Shown here piece by piece: positions 23,901 to 34,500 of a DNA stretch of 64,000 nucleotides. Origin of the DNA: Chrysoperla carnea (Eukaryota; Arthropoda; Insecta; Neuroptera; Chrysopidae); the NCBI RefSeq assembly GCF_905475395.1, contig NC_058337.1:137785960-137849959 (forward strand), in the 5' to 3' direction. The translations under genes and the position numbers were made by a program. The notes beneath the pieces were generated by a model that had not been told where the DNA came from, made no database searches, and worked only from the letters and a program-made list of their open reading frames with translations. Each line of letters begins with the position of its first letter. The stretch's first letter is position 1.

Positions 23901-24626
23901 ATCCCAATCTGCCCTCTCACACTGTCTTCGCGGAAAATGTTTGGGTAGGGGAAGATTGTGTTGATGATTAATGGTTATCAAGATAGGAAAATGGTCACTA
24001 CCATAGCTATCATTTAGGATATTCCAATAGGAAATTAAACTTAGGTGAGGGGAGCAAAAAGTAATGTCAATAGCCGATGATCTTTGTTGAGGTGAAGGAA
24101 TAGTTGTCGGCGATCCGTCATTCATGCAAACCAAATTTTTGGAATCCATGAATTCCGTCAGAATATCACCTCCCCTATCGGATGCATTGCAGCCCCATAG
24201 AGGATGATGGTAATTTAGATCACCGGCAATTATTATAGGTTCGGGAACATTCTGAAACAACAGGTTGAGTTCTTCAGAGGATAAAATATTTTGAGATGAA
24301 TTATTATAGATGGAAACTATAGATATGCCAGCAACTCTCACCGCGATTACTTGGAAAAAAGGGTTACCCGAATCAATCGGAATGGACTGAGCCGAAACAC
24401 CCCTCCTCACAAGAATCGCAGTGCCACCATAACCATCATATCTATCATTTCGAAAAATCTGATTTCCACGAAACTTTGATGGTAAATTTGGTTTTAACCA
24501 AGTTTCACCAAGCAATACAACATCAGTGGGATAGGAAAATAAAATAAGGACTAAATTGGGTTTATTATGATTGAGGCTGCGGATGTTCCATTGGAGCAAT
24601 TTGAGCTCTTTGGACACCTGATCCAT
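20925..24626 (-). CDS. ORF2: endonuclease, reverse transcriptase and RNase H
   Basis: An unbroken frame of 1233 residues. Residues 1-235 are an APE-type endonuclease (LQWNIRSL, GETWL, AGDLNYHHPLWG, and the terminal GSDHFPI). The reverse transcriptase has PGPDNISYSMLKN, GLPQGAVLSPLLFNIY and the catalytic YADDFVLYS near residue 653. RNase H follows with TDASK near residue 949, an AECVAILEAL glutamate, ISDSLSSL and a terminal NEFVDMLARDA. A C-terminal cysteine/histidine patch (CRCGYEYCGINHITFACP) is seen near residue 1190. The protein nicks target DNA and copies the element RNA in place. All catalytic signatures are present. It starts 197 bp after the ORF1 stop. Confidence 0.95.
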   Translation of the reverse strand: MDQVSKELKLLQWNIRSLNHNKPNLVLILFSYPTDVVLLGETWLKPNLPSKFRGNQIFRNDRYDGYGGTAILVRRGVSAQSIPIDSGNPFFQVIAVRVAGISIVSIYNNSSQNILSSEELNLLFQNVPEPIIIAGDLNYHHPLWGCNASDRGGDILTEFMDSKNLVCMNDGSPTTIPSPQQRSSAIDITFCSPHLSLISYWNILNDSYGSDHFPILITINHQHNLPLPKHFPRRQCERADWDLYSHIVDDSLPTFTTENNPLEWYSVFHQTITSAGDQAIPYSKPPKKPISPTPWWDNECKTQVQARKEALKSLKGNFTPERFCTFRRLQALTRRLFKEKKRNSWKIFCESLSRNTPIKEIWNKVKMYRKAINPYPPTADNQTWPLVFLQNLTPDFVPIPIEIPLIQNDHPLDCPFETYELEEVLSGLVDSSPGPDNISYSMLKNISDNAKTSFLSALNQLFLHSSVPNEWRHTMIVPILKPNKDPNAHQSYRPIALASCVSKVMEHLVKNRLEWWCEYNNIIPPYSRGFRKKSSTLDNLSMLLTDVQIALSENGYLVCCFIDVKGAFDNVDINMLINILMSLSAPSKLTSYIYNFLKARYLTVKSQNHLSGPRTAFLGLPQGAVLSPLLFNIYTTGLQTVNQPPIQLLQYADDFVLYSSSKTLQTAIDNVSNALSTLQNHLLSINLEISAPKSSAIVFTRHRCNVESIPFLNSAIICQASSKFLGVIFDEKLKWSSHVDHIVSKCTPRINILRALTKVWWGADQSTLLAMYRQTIRSFIDYGSFLLCPLSNSRSSKIDKVQYQSLRIALGQMRSCPTNSLLIEAEDAPLIVRRLYLAKKYFLNQYSSLSHPLIPKLIQFNNQCLNSSYWRNKELPFLVVAYRVFAIIPIYQSLLPPFFSFEFLSRYTKIPVFVDCGLGKKDAVYGSFFANSTFNDYLYTILPNYTYIFTDASKLTADSRVGVAFHCTTSAHSASLSISEFFSSFSAECVAILEALSYVESNNIKKAAIISDSLSSLSLLKQNSISSKTPSIIVLIKNTVLNLIQNRFSVAFVWCPSHIGIRGNEFVDMLARDAVQNGVHDSSPPPAQDLWAVCKKSMLNDWNRIWSTSTKGRKLFDLQPTSALQTWFHEWNVGRKNITIIGRLRTGHNSLPAHLQRINIVPNANCRCGYEYCGINHITFACPLFNQHRPILLSSLARMGVFGPYYMPHLLSLNNFEILSAICTFLNKTQLPI

Positions 24627-24822
24627 AATGGAATTTATTTATTATAGTTTGGACGATATTAGTTTTGATAGCTGGGTCTAGTTCAAAAGAGTTTAATACA
24701 GAAATAAGTGTAGCAAAAAATGGATTATTGGGTGACGGTAAATTAGAAGTAGAGGATGATGGGAAATTGTAAGATATGGGTGAGTTGGGCCTACCATTGG
24801 GGCTATTCAGAAGGCTGTTAAT

Positions 24823-25797
24823 TTAGGCCGCCATAGGGCTTGTAGGGGGGGAAGCTTCTTTACGTCTCTTGAGGATAGGAGCGGCAGATGTCGTGTTAGC
24901 TGCTTTGGAGTACGTCCGTCGGATTGTAGGTTTAGTCGTGGTGTTCGTAGGTGTGTTATTTGATAGCAAGGGAAATTGTTGGGGTCTTGAAGAGACATTG
25001 ATAGAATTGGAGGGGTTGTCGTTGCTTAAAATTTTTGGGACTTGACCACTGGCTTCAAAGTAAGTAAGGCCATTTGAAGCCATTATTTGTTTAATGGCAA
25101 GTTGCCTTTTATATTCAGGACAGTTTTTGTACGTTGCTGAATGGTCTCCGTTGCAACTAATGCATACTTTGGGGAGAGAGGGATCTGTTGTGCAGTCAGC
25201 GGATTTGTGGGGATTGGAACATTTGGCACAACGTGGAGAACTCTTACAATTTTTTGTTATGTGTCCAAATCGACAACAATTATAACATTGGGTCACGGGA
25301 AAGGTATACATTTCTACGGGGCGGGAACAGTAGAATAGGGTGATATAGTCGGGGAGTATTGTGCCTTCAAAGGTAATTTGGATGGTAGTAGAGGGTTTAT
25401 AGGATGTTTCGCCTTCAGAAGATGTCATTTTCCTTGACATCCGATGAATTTTTAGTATGTTAGTATTTTTATTGTTTTTTATATTTTCAAGTAATGTTTG
25501 TTCATCTATATTTTCGTCGATATCTTTGACAACACCCACTCGAGTGACACAGTGGGTGGGAACATATGCGCGAAGGTTTTCTTTTTGTAGCACGGGATTG
25601 TTTAGGAATTGATTTGCTGATGTGCGGGAATTAAATTGGACGCAAATCCTATTGCGGCCCAAATTATCAACCTTTGCAATATCGGGTATATTATTATTAA
25701 ATAATATACGCCCAACTGCTAATGGGTGTAATCTACCCAAATTTTGGTCATTTGATTCTATAAAGATTTTAAAAGGCCCCAATGAGATTGGCCGCAT
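24823..25797 (-). CDS. ORF1: nucleic-acid-binding protein with zinc knuckles
   Basis: 324 residues. The central part holds tandem zinc knuckles: CYNCCRFGHITKNC, CAKCSNPHKSADC and a third CISCNGDHSATYKNC. A basic, Ser/Thr/Pro-rich tail follows (ILKRRKEASPP). This is the ORF1 plan of Jockey/I-type elements, whose product coats the element RNA. The ATG at 25797 is the first in frame after an upstream stop. A second frame just upstream (about 25950-25800) reads as an acidic, proline-rich stretch, so the true N-terminus may be longer with a frame change, or simply be non-coding leader. Confidence 0.88.
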   Translation of the reverse strand: MRPISLGPFKIFIESNDQNLGRLHPLAVGRILFNNNIPDIAKVDNLGRNRICVQFNSRTSANQFLNNPVLQKENLRAYVPTHCVTRVGVVKDIDENIDEQTLLENIKNNKNTNILKIHRMSRKMTSSEGETSYKPSTTIQITFEGTILPDYITLFYCSRPVEMYTFPVTQCYNCCRFGHITKNCKSSPRCAKCSNPHKSADCTTDPSLPKVCISCNGDHSATYKNCPEYKRQLAIKQIMASNGLTYFEASGQVPKILSNDNPSNSINVSSRPQQFPLLSNNTPTNTTTKPTIRRTYSKAANTTSAAPILKRRKEASPPTSPMAA

Positions 25798-26257
25798 ATT
25801 TATAAGTGGGTTTTTCTTTAGTAGGGATATCTTTGCTGGATGGGATGGGTAGCTTATCTGTTTCTACGGGGATTGCAGGATCAAGAGGAGGGTTATCCAG
25901 ACCCCTCCGAGAAGGGTCTGGAGAAGGATCATCCTCAGCCACCTCCTATCAGTTGGTGATAATAATGTTGAAAATGTATAATATTAAAGAATACAAAATT
26001 ATATTTTTGAATTAGAAATGAGAAAAAAAAAGAACAAAAATTGATAATTACTAAATAACAGCTATAATAAGTATAGACTCACCCGGTATATAAGAAGGTG
26101 TCAATTTAAACACAAACAAAAAATTTTAGTTTTTTTATATAACTATTTTTAATAAAATTTGTATGTTTAATTAATATAAGAATAAATATATATCTTGTTA
26201 TTGTTGTAGAGCAGAAATAAATACGTCTGTACTCTATCAAAGTTTTAACAAGAAATC

Positions 26258-26269
26258 GTGTTAGACATT
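26258..26269. repeat. Target-site duplication, right copy
   Basis: GTGTTAGACATT bordering the 5' end of the retrotransposon. The target lay inside the TA-flanked inverted-repeat element. Confidence 0.88.
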
Positions 26270-26669
26270 GCAAAAGTAATTAAAAATTTGTTCAAATTGA
26301 CCAATGTTTAAACTTACTTAAGTAAATAGAAAATGGTCGTCTTCCATTAATTACGCCAACTATCTAGATCTACTAACCAAAGTTCAACCTTGGTCAGTTT
26401 GTACATTTTAAAATTATGTTTGCAATGTTCTTTGACTTTAATTAATCCATAAGTTTCGTCTTTATGGTAAAATTGTACTTTTAAAATTGTTTTTGCGACT
26501 TTTTGGGCCCTGCGGCCGGCCGGACTCTGCAACACATACGGCTTATTAATGTACATACATAGCTTACCCAATACATAGCTTACGAATGTATTGGGTCAGT
26601 ACTATCGATAAAATGTGTTCTCAACTTTACTCAAATGATGACTTAAGAACTGCCAGCTTCCCTACCATA

Positions 26670-27599
26670 AAATTACTAAAATAACTATAAAATGATTTAA
26701 AATTTTCATTGAATTATAATAAAATTACTTTGTCAATAAAATTATTATAAATTGTTAATTTTTTCCATAATAATTATATCGTACTAATTAGAAATTAAGT
26801 TGCATTTTTATTTATCTGCAATAAATCAAAAGCGAAGAAGAAACTGTTCGTATGAAACCCCAAAAGATATCGGAATTTTGTATTGTTATATCCTGTTTAC
26901 AGAGTAACCCATTTTAATCGATGGATCCAAATATCTTTTAAGATACTTACACTAGAAAAAAATGTTTCGTACAAAAATTATTCAGATTTAAGTAGGACAT
27001 CATATTCTAGCGTCAGATTTGATCTGCGTCTTCTGGATCCCGGAGCCCCATTTAATGTAATTCCGTCCCTGTTAAAACTAATTTCATTATAGGTTTATAA
27101 TTTCTGAATATGATGTTTCAAAATCATTTAGATTGTAACAATAACTTTTAATAAGTTAAAATTAAAACTAATTGATAAAATAAATAATAATAATAATTAA
27201 AATATTTATTAAATAATATAAATTTTAATAGTAATAATTATCGATAGTTTCTCTTATAATAAATATATTGAATATTGAATAATAATAATAATAATAAATT
27301 GAATAAAATAATGTAATTTCTTTCTAATTATAAATTGAAATGATTGAAAATATTTTATAATATAACATAAAATAATGTTATATTTTATTGTCTCTCAGCT
27401 ATCTGTGTATCGTGTATCGATCGAATATTTTATTGGATGGGTTTCAGTTGGTGAAAATTATACAAATGTATATTTTATTGATAGTTTTGTAAAATTCAAT
27501 CAATTCTTTAAAAGATGTACGAGCGTAAGAGCAATTTTGGATAAAATGCTTGACTTTTCTTTTATATGAAGTTGTACTAATAGTGTAAGCTTACTAGTT
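26670..27599. other. Very AT-rich stretch, nothing recognised
   Basis: Contains AATAAT runs near 27185-27300 and no supported frame. The short frames at 26883-27092 and 27375-27569 have no motif and are not called. Confidence 0.5.
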
Positions 27600-28375
27600 T
27601 TTTTTTAACAAAAAAATTCGTTACGGGGCAAACTCAGCAGGAAAGGGTCGATAAAGGGGTTACGAATGTTGGATAAAAAATCCAACAGCTGAATGTTTGC
27701 CGGTGAAAAGTTTGCGGGAGAGGTTTAAAGACGTAGGGAACGTTTTTTTGCGATTTGCGGCGTAAATACTCGTCCTACGAAAAAAAGTTAAATGTAATAG
27801 TTCTCGGCAGTAAAAAAAATCTAGAAATCTCTCAAAATTTTCGAGTAAAACGTAAAAACCATTTTATTTTTTATTCCGCGAAATAAAATGCAATCGTTAT
27901 GCATTTTGATACAATTGAATCTATTTTAATTCCTAATAGCCTGGTTTTTTTTTCTATGTCAAATAGTTTCTGAGAATGAAGAGCTCATTTTAAAGTCACT
28001 CAAAAAGGTTGTTTTTTAACCATAGGCAATTTCTGCGGCAGTTATTTTCTTCGTAAAGACATCAAATTTCATATAAAAAAATAAAATATATTACTGTATT
28101 CAAAAAACTGAAAAATTATATAATAATCAAATTTCATATCCATTTCCACTTTGTAATTTTTTTTGCAATACAAATTACATATTTGTAATATTGAAAGTTA
28201 TATACATATAAATATGAAATTTGTATGCGAAATGAAATCTTAAAATTAAAAAATCTGAAAAATTATGTTTTTTATGAAAAAACACGCTTTTTCTTTTTCT
28301 CGGCCTGTAGCGCTAATTATGTATGAAAAATGAAAAACTATTTCAACGGCATCTTAAAAAAAAGAAAATTCCTAA
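27600..28375 (+). repeat. Dispersed repeat family F2, copy 1
   Basis: Starts around TTCGTTACGGGGCAAACTCA and contains GCGTAAATACTCGTCCTACG, TATTCCGCGAAATAAAATGC, AAAAACTGAAAAATTATATA and ends near CGGCCTGTAGCGCTAATTAT. An inverted partial copy is at 38690-39130, and a third copy, interrupted, spans about 52340-53905. Non-coding. Confidence 0.75.
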
Positions 28376-28430
28376 ATATAAGACGTATGCCAGCTAATAT
28401 ATTATTATTATTATTAAAGGTGACCCTTAG

Positions 28431-29249
28431 GGGGCGTCCATAAATTACGTGAGATGATTAAGGGGGGGAGGGGGTCGAGTCAAATATCATCTAATCTCAC
28501 GTTGGGGAGAGGGGGGGTCTCGACAAATATCACGCAATTTTTTTTTCTGATTGAAACAAAAAAATATTATACTATTTTGTTGAATTTAATCCAAATTGTA
28601 TGTACATGTTTAAAATTTAATCTTAAGCGTTAACGTAATATGATTACGATTATTCACTAATTCGTTCGGAAAAAAATTATTTCATTCATACTTCGACGTT
28701 ATATATCTACTGAATGTCGAACCACCATATTTATTTTATACTAAATAGCTCAATTTAGTCTTAATTCACGGTACAGTGTAGCCTGTCCTTTGTTTCCGCG
28801 CCACTATCAGCCGAACTTGCGACTCGATGAACGAGAGCGTACGAGCTGAGTGGCAGCGACACACGAAAATCATATGGACATGTTGGTTCCAATAGTCTCT
28901 CTTGAGACCGCGCATAATTCTCCATGGACTGAATTAGAGTAATTCTTTTTTTTAATCACAGTAGACATAATTTAAGTATTCTATTCTTAACTTTTTATTA
29001 CATTTATAACTCTCAGCAATATTGATTGGTAGTCTTAACTAGTCGTAAATAAAAGCACAAACCAAATTGTTTTTTTCTTTTTACAATAAACAATCTAACG
29101 CGTTTATGTAATAAACCCACATTCTGAAAAATCTCACGTGAGATTGGGGGACGGGGGAGGGGGTTGACTAAAACCTCACGACATCTCACCAAGGGGAGAG
29201 GGAGGGACAGAAAATTTAAAAAAACACCTCACGTAATTTATGGACGCCG
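28431..29249. repeat. MITE with GGGGCGTCCATAAATTACGT ends
   Basis: Left end GGGGCGTCCATAAATTACGT and right end ACGTAATTTATGGACGCC are inverted. Just inside each end is a G-rich stretch (GGGGGGGAGGGGG; GGGGGACGGGGGAGGGGG) with CTCACG words. The ~820-bp body has no coding frame. The terminus type is, to my recollection, widespread in insects. No clean target duplication was found. Confidence 0.75.
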
Positions 29250-29364
29250 ATACTTATTTCCGTTCAATCGAATTAAATGTAGTTTAATTCATTAGGAAAC
29301 GCAGCGTTATAAAAGTTCAATCGCTTTTATTTCATATTTTTTTTAAATTAATTATACATATAAA

Positions 29365-29877
29365 CATTTTTATACCATGTATATGAAATATACCAAGTTA
29401 TATTAAGTTTAGCCCCAAGTTTGTAACGCTTAAAAATATTGATGCTTTGAACAAAATTTTGGTATAGGTGTTCATAAAATCACCTAATTAGTCCATTTCC
29501 GGTTGTCTGTCTGTCCGTCTGTCATCACGATTACTCAAAAACGAAAAAAAATATCAAGCTGAAATTTTTATAGCGGTCTTAGGACGTAAAAAGTGAGATC
29601 GAAACCGTTAGAGATAGAAAAAAAATTTAAATGTAAAAAATGTTTCTTATAAAAAAAATAAACAACTTTTGTTTGAAACATTATTTCGTAAACATCACTG
29701 TTTACCCGCGAGAGCGCAAATTATACGCAAATTGTATAGTATGTGTTTTATGGGTATATCAGTTATATGTGTGTGACATGTCTGTATGTGTAATGTGACA
29801 GAGTAATCAATACTATCTATACATGGTATTTCAACAATTAACTCAATTGTTTCAATTGTTTGTTTTCACTTGTTATT
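29365..29877 (+). repeat. Dispersed repeat family F1, copy C
   Basis: Runs from TATACCATGTATATGAAATA to TACATGGTATTTCAACAATT and TTGTTTGTTTTCACTTG. It abuts the acidic tail region of the decayed CXC-type frame. Internally shortened relative to copies A and B. Confidence 0.78.
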
Positions 29878-30017
29878 ACCTGTATCTTGCTTTTTTACGT
29901 ATAAACTGTTCTTTGTCATGTTCATTATCTTCGTCTTCTTCCTCTACCTTTTCTCTTTCTTCTTCGCTTTCTTCTTCTCGAGTGCCGTCTTTTTGTTCAT
30001 TATTATCTAATTCTTCT

Positions 30018-30157
30018 TTATTCAAAATTATCTGCATCAATATTAGAGCAGTCGTTGCAATTAAAACAATTCAAACATAAATTGGTGCATTTTAATCCAT
30101 ATATCCTCTGTGTATTTTGGCATTAAATTAACTTCCGGTGACGACTTCCAATCCCAG
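30018..30157 (-). pseudogene. Decayed CXC-type repeat-protein frame, 3' part
   Basis: Minus-strand reading continues the frame of 38617-38508 across the BEL insertion (DWDWKSSPEVNLMPKYTED), then shifts to a cysteine-rich frame (GLKCTNLCLNCFNCNDCSN) ending at a stop at 30018. An LPPT...W-x-W...LMP block followed by a CXC cysteine region is, from memory, the C-terminal layout of a multicopy invertebrate protein family related to Tesmin/TSO1 CXC proteins. Here the CXC core is mostly missing and the frame changes, so this is a pseudogene. Past the stop, another frame gives a strongly acidic stretch (about 30010-29880), perhaps the displaced tail. Confidence 0.6.
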
Positions 30158-31010
30158 TGTTGGGGCGTTGATCGCTGGTTCACAAAAATTAAAATATTTC
30201 CCAACACTCAGCGATTTTAAGAAGGTTTGAGAGCTGTTGGACTGTATAACAAAAATATGTACTCACCAGTTTTTTATGCAGGTTGATGGTAGAAGAATAA
30301 AAGTTGTTATTTAAAGGTTTGATATGGATAAAGTCAGGAAGAAGGGAATTTAGGGTAAATTATCAAACCTTTACGTTGTATTTGTTCACGCCTTTTTGTT
30401 TTACTGTTGGTTATTGACTTTTAATTGATGAAAATGGTAGTTTGCGTTAAATCCCGCAATGGCGGGAAAAAATATGTAAAATGTTTAATGCACTGCACTA
30501 AAAACACATGGTTCACTGAGAACTATTCGAATTTAAATCCAAAATTAAATTTGATTATCAAGATAAATATCGATTTCGAAATTAAACTTTAACACATTGT
30601 TAAATAGCAAATTTAAATGTAGAAAACCACACGTTTCTACATTGAAAAACAAACACTTGAAATTGAAACTTTAGAAAATGAGAACAGAATCACTGACTCG
30701 ACTTTTAAATTATATTTTTAGATTGATTAATTAAATCAACCGAAAGAAACGATCTATTCAGATCAAGAAACTAATTAATTGTGATTTTTTTTAAAATAAA
30801 AGATTATGAACACACATCGGTCGATCCATGGCATGGATCGACCGATTCAAACAAGTGTTCAAAAACAACTTATGCAACACAAGAAGTGTGTTAGGTAGAC
30901 TCATAGTCACCACAGCGGAAGTTTGGTAAAGTCAGTTAATACCAACCTGGTATTAATTAAAATCACCAAAGAAAAAAGTAAAAACACTAACTTGTGAAAT
31001 ATCCCTAACA
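30158..31010 (-). repeat. BEL 3' LTR
   Basis: 853 bp. Contains a perfect 15-bp-arm palindrome with a single-base centre at 30816-30846 (ATCGGTCGATCCATG and its complement). TATA-like and polyadenylation-like words (AATAAAAG) occur, but the transcript ends cannot be fixed from sequence. Confidence 0.95.
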
Positions 31011-31012
31011 TA

Positions 31013-31029
31013 AGTCGCCCCCCCAAATT
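31013..31029 (-). other. Probable polypurine tract
   Basis: The minus strand has a run of seven G a few bases before the 3' LTR (read on the plus strand as CGCCCCCCC). It is the only purine-rich block there and would prime plus-strand DNA synthesis. The exact cleavage site is not visible. Confidence 0.65.
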
Positions 31030-31540
31030 CGATAGAATTTGAGCCTATCTAAACAAAAAGGGAAAAATTCAGTTACATGGGACCGAACAAATTGAGAATG
31101 TCAACAATATAGATGCAATAAGAGAGAACAAGGATATTTGAAATCCAAAGGATAAAAGATAAAGGTAAAAATGAAAAATGTTTTTGACATATTACTAACC
31201 GAGTTTACATCACAAGAAAGGCATAAAGAAAAAAATCCAAGGCATAGATCTATTGAAGATTTGATAATGGAGTATTCAAATTTGCCCTCATGTTCTGTGG
31301 ATAAAATCACAGACGAAGAGTGGACTAAAAGACCGCTGTAATAGAAAAATTTAATAAGAAAAGCAGAATCCATGCTAACCTGTCTTATGAAAGTGTACAA
31401 TATGACTTTTCATGAAAATTTATATATATATTTGATATACATAAATAATTAAATTTTGGAAAAGAAAGAAAAAAAAAAAAAATAAATAAATAAATAAATA
31501 AATAAATAAAATGAATGGGGAAGCGAAGGATAAAATGGGA

Positions 31541-34500
31541 CTACTCGATCGACCCACGCAGTGGAAGCAGTCTGGCGACCGCCCGAGTAACTACTTGCTG
31601 ATCCGCAAGTTTTAAATCGGCAACACGAGGTATACCGTCTGCAGACATGTGAAGTCTGATTATACGACCAATAGGCCAAGAAAGTGGGGGAGTTTGATCC
31701 CCTTTTACTAATACGACATCCCCAACCTCAGGGGTGGCGGCAGGCGATTTCCATTTGTTTCTTTGAATTAAAGTATTTAAATACTCTTTTGACCAACGCT
31801 TCCAAAAACTTTGAACCAAGCGTCGTAGGTTCAACCAACGGTCACGAACGGGCTGTTCACAAGGTGGGTAACGTTCGGGCAACGAGGTCAAGGGGGTGCC
31901 GGTAAGAAAGTGTCCAGGGGTTAAATAAGACGATGCCTCAGAAGGATCAGCAGGCAGATCGCACAGTGGGCGACTGTTCAACACCGCTTCAATGCGGGCG
32001 AATATCGTGAAATAATCTTCAACGGAATAGGAAGATTCCTTGAACATGCGTTTGAGGAGCGATTTGGCGGATTTGACGCCAGCTTCCCATAAACCCCCGA
32101 ACCATGGTGCATATGCACAGTTGAAATGCCATTGTACACTTTTAAGAGACAAATAATCGGAGATGTTCTCGCGATTTTCTTGTAAGAAAATAGAAATTTC
32201 ATTTAAAAGGCGTGAGGCGCCAAGAAAATTCCGACCTTGATCGGAATATATGTCGGATGGAAGACTCCGACGAGCTACAAATCGATCCAGTGCTGCTAGA
32301 AAGCATTGAGTAGTGAGTTCTGAAGCGAACTCAAGATGGACACATTTTGTGGAAAAACACACAAAAATGCAGAGATAACCTTTTGTTAAACGAGGTTTAC
32401 GTGGGTTGCCGGATTTAACAATGAATGGACCGGCGAAGTCGACTCCAGTATGAGAAAATGGTTTCGAGGGGGTGACACGAGATTCGGGTAAAGCGGCCAT
32501 TTGAGGCGCGAAGGGCACAGCACGGAATCTGTAGCATGTGGGACAGTTACGGATCACTTTCCGAACAAGACCACGAAGCCCGGGAATCCAATAAACGGCT
32601 TGAACAGAAGCTTGGACTGCTCTGGGCCCAGAATGAAGAGAACACAAATGAGCATGAACGCATATTAATTGAGATATGTGTGCCAATTTGGGCAACAAAA
32701 TGGGGTGCTTGGAAGCTGAAGAGAGTGGGGAGCGGTTGAGGCGACCACCCACTCTAATTATGGAAGAAGAATCTAAAAACGGACTGAGCGAGCTGAGACT
32801 GCCTTTAAGAGCTTTATGAGCGGACAACAAACGAATTTCGGAAGAATAATAATATTTTTGAGTTATATGAATGATTTTGATTTTCGCAAAATCTAATTCA
32901 GTGACGGACAACGGACCAGAAATGGGTTCTAGATGCTGTAGGCGTGCTTTACACTGTTTGATGAAACGAAGCATCCATGCGACAACTCGGATCAAACGCG
33001 TCCATGACGAAAAGTGAGAAAACAATTCTAACATTTGATCCGGAGTAATTAAATTGGCTGCGAGAACCAAGGGTTTAATTTCAGGCAGCTCAGCAATATT
33101 GGAAATTGTATCCGTAAAAGGAGGAGGCCATTGACTGAGAGGCTCCGAAATTAGCGATGGTCCGTGAAACCACAAGTTATGTTGAGTTGGTTTGCAAAAC
33201 TGATCAGGAGTCAGTCCACGAGATGCGATATCAGCAGGGTTGACAGAAGTGTGAATATATGACCAGCACATGTGTTGAGTAATTTGTTGAATGGCTACAA
33301 CACGATTGGCAACGTAAACTTTGAGTAAATGTGGAGGAGTGTTGAGCCAATATAAAACGATGTGAGCATCGGTGAATAGACGTGGGGGAATTTTGAACAA
33401 ATTCGGCATAGTTTGACGGACAGACGAGACGAGTTTGCTAAGCAGAAGTGCTCCGCAGAGTTCCAGGCGCGGTATGCTCAGGGTTTTCAATGGAGCTACC
33501 TTAGTTTTAGCAGCAAATAAATTGGATGTTATTGAATATCCATCATCACAACAGAGATAAAGCACAGCAGCGTATCCAAGCTGACTAGCGTCAGAGAAAC
33601 CGGCCAACCATACCGACCTACTTTCTGAAGGAGCAATAAAACGGGGAATGCGAATTTGAGCTACGAGATACATGTTTTGTTGATGGAGGTCCCAAATTTG
33701 ACGAATATGTGGAGGTACGGGGTCGTCCCACCCTGAGTGATCTAACCACAACTTTTGCAGAATACACTTCAAGCTAAAGGTAATAGGTGCTAAAAAACCC
33801 AAAGGATCATACACTCCTGCCACATGGGAAAGCAAAGTGCGTTTTGTCAAAACGTTTTCGAATGATTTGAATTGAAATAGAAAACTATCTGTGTTTGGGT
33901 CCCACAGCAGCCCAAGTATTTTGAACACAGTCTCCGTTTCGAACATAAATGGCGTCTCGATGTGATCTACAGGGAGATCAGTTAATATAGAAGGATCGTT
34001 GCTAGTCCATTTTCGCAACTCAAAACCTCCCCTACTCATTAAAGTTTGTAATTGTGTCATTAAAGTTTTGGCTTGTTCAGGAGACGAAGCACCAGTAATA
34101 ATATCATCAACGTAAGTGTTGTGCAGAAGGGCTTGAGCAGCCAAAGGATAATGATTGCCTTCGTCGATAACTAATTGTTTTAGGCACCTTTGTGCAAGAA
34201 AAGCGGAAGGAACTAAGCCGTATGTTACGGTATTTAGTTCAAATTCAACGACGTCGGATTCAGTGGATGGTCGGTAAAATATATGCTGATAAATGCGATC
34301 TTCTGGACGTACCAAAATTTGTCGATACATTTGACGTATATCGGAACACAAGGCTATTGCGTTAAAACGGAATGAATAAAGGATATCCGAGATATCGTTT
34401 TGTAATTTAGGACCGGCCAACAATAATGAATTTAAAGAAATTTTGTTATAACCTGGGTCCGATGCGTTAAAAACAACACGTAATTTGGTGGATGTACTAG

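Larger units (their letters stand above)
20417..26257 (-). mobile_element. Full-length non-LTR retrotransposon with RNase H (I/Jockey group)
   Basis: About 5.84 kb on the minus strand: 5' leader (26257-25798), ORF1, a 197-bp gap, ORF2, a 3' region of about 500 bp, and an A-rich tail (T-run on the plus strand at 20417-20446). Both sides carry the same 12-bp sequence GTGTTAGACATT (20405-20416 and 26258-26269), the target-site duplication. Both frames are open, so the copy looks young and possibly competent. The combination of an ORF1 with CCHC knuckles and an ORF2 with endonuclease, reverse transcriptase and RNase H points to the I clade or a relative; clade needs a tree. Confidence 0.93.
20139..26662. 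mobile_element. TA-flanked inverted-repeat element, split by a non-LTR retrotransposon
   Basis: The left end GGGAAGCTGG (20139) and right end CCAGCTTCCC (to 26662) are perfect inverted repeats flanked by TA on each side (20137-20138, 26663-26664). Matching continues inward: TCGATAGTACTGACCCAATA on the left against its complement TATTGGGTCAGTACTATCGA on the right, then GCGGCC...CAACGCATACG-type blocks. Removing the inserted retrotransposon leaves an element of about 670 bp. TA borders suggest the Tc1/mariner group of targets, but no transposase is present. Confidence 0.8.

Noticed and set aside
29823..30080. Serine-rich plus-strand frame
   Set aside because: It is the complement of the acidic tail region of the decayed CXC-type frame on the minus strand.
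31101..31400. 99-codon minus-strand frame between BEL Gag-Pol and the 3' LTR, considered as an env-like gene
   Set aside because: No signal peptide followed by a glycoprotein layout, and no similarity to BEL envelope-like frames that I can see.
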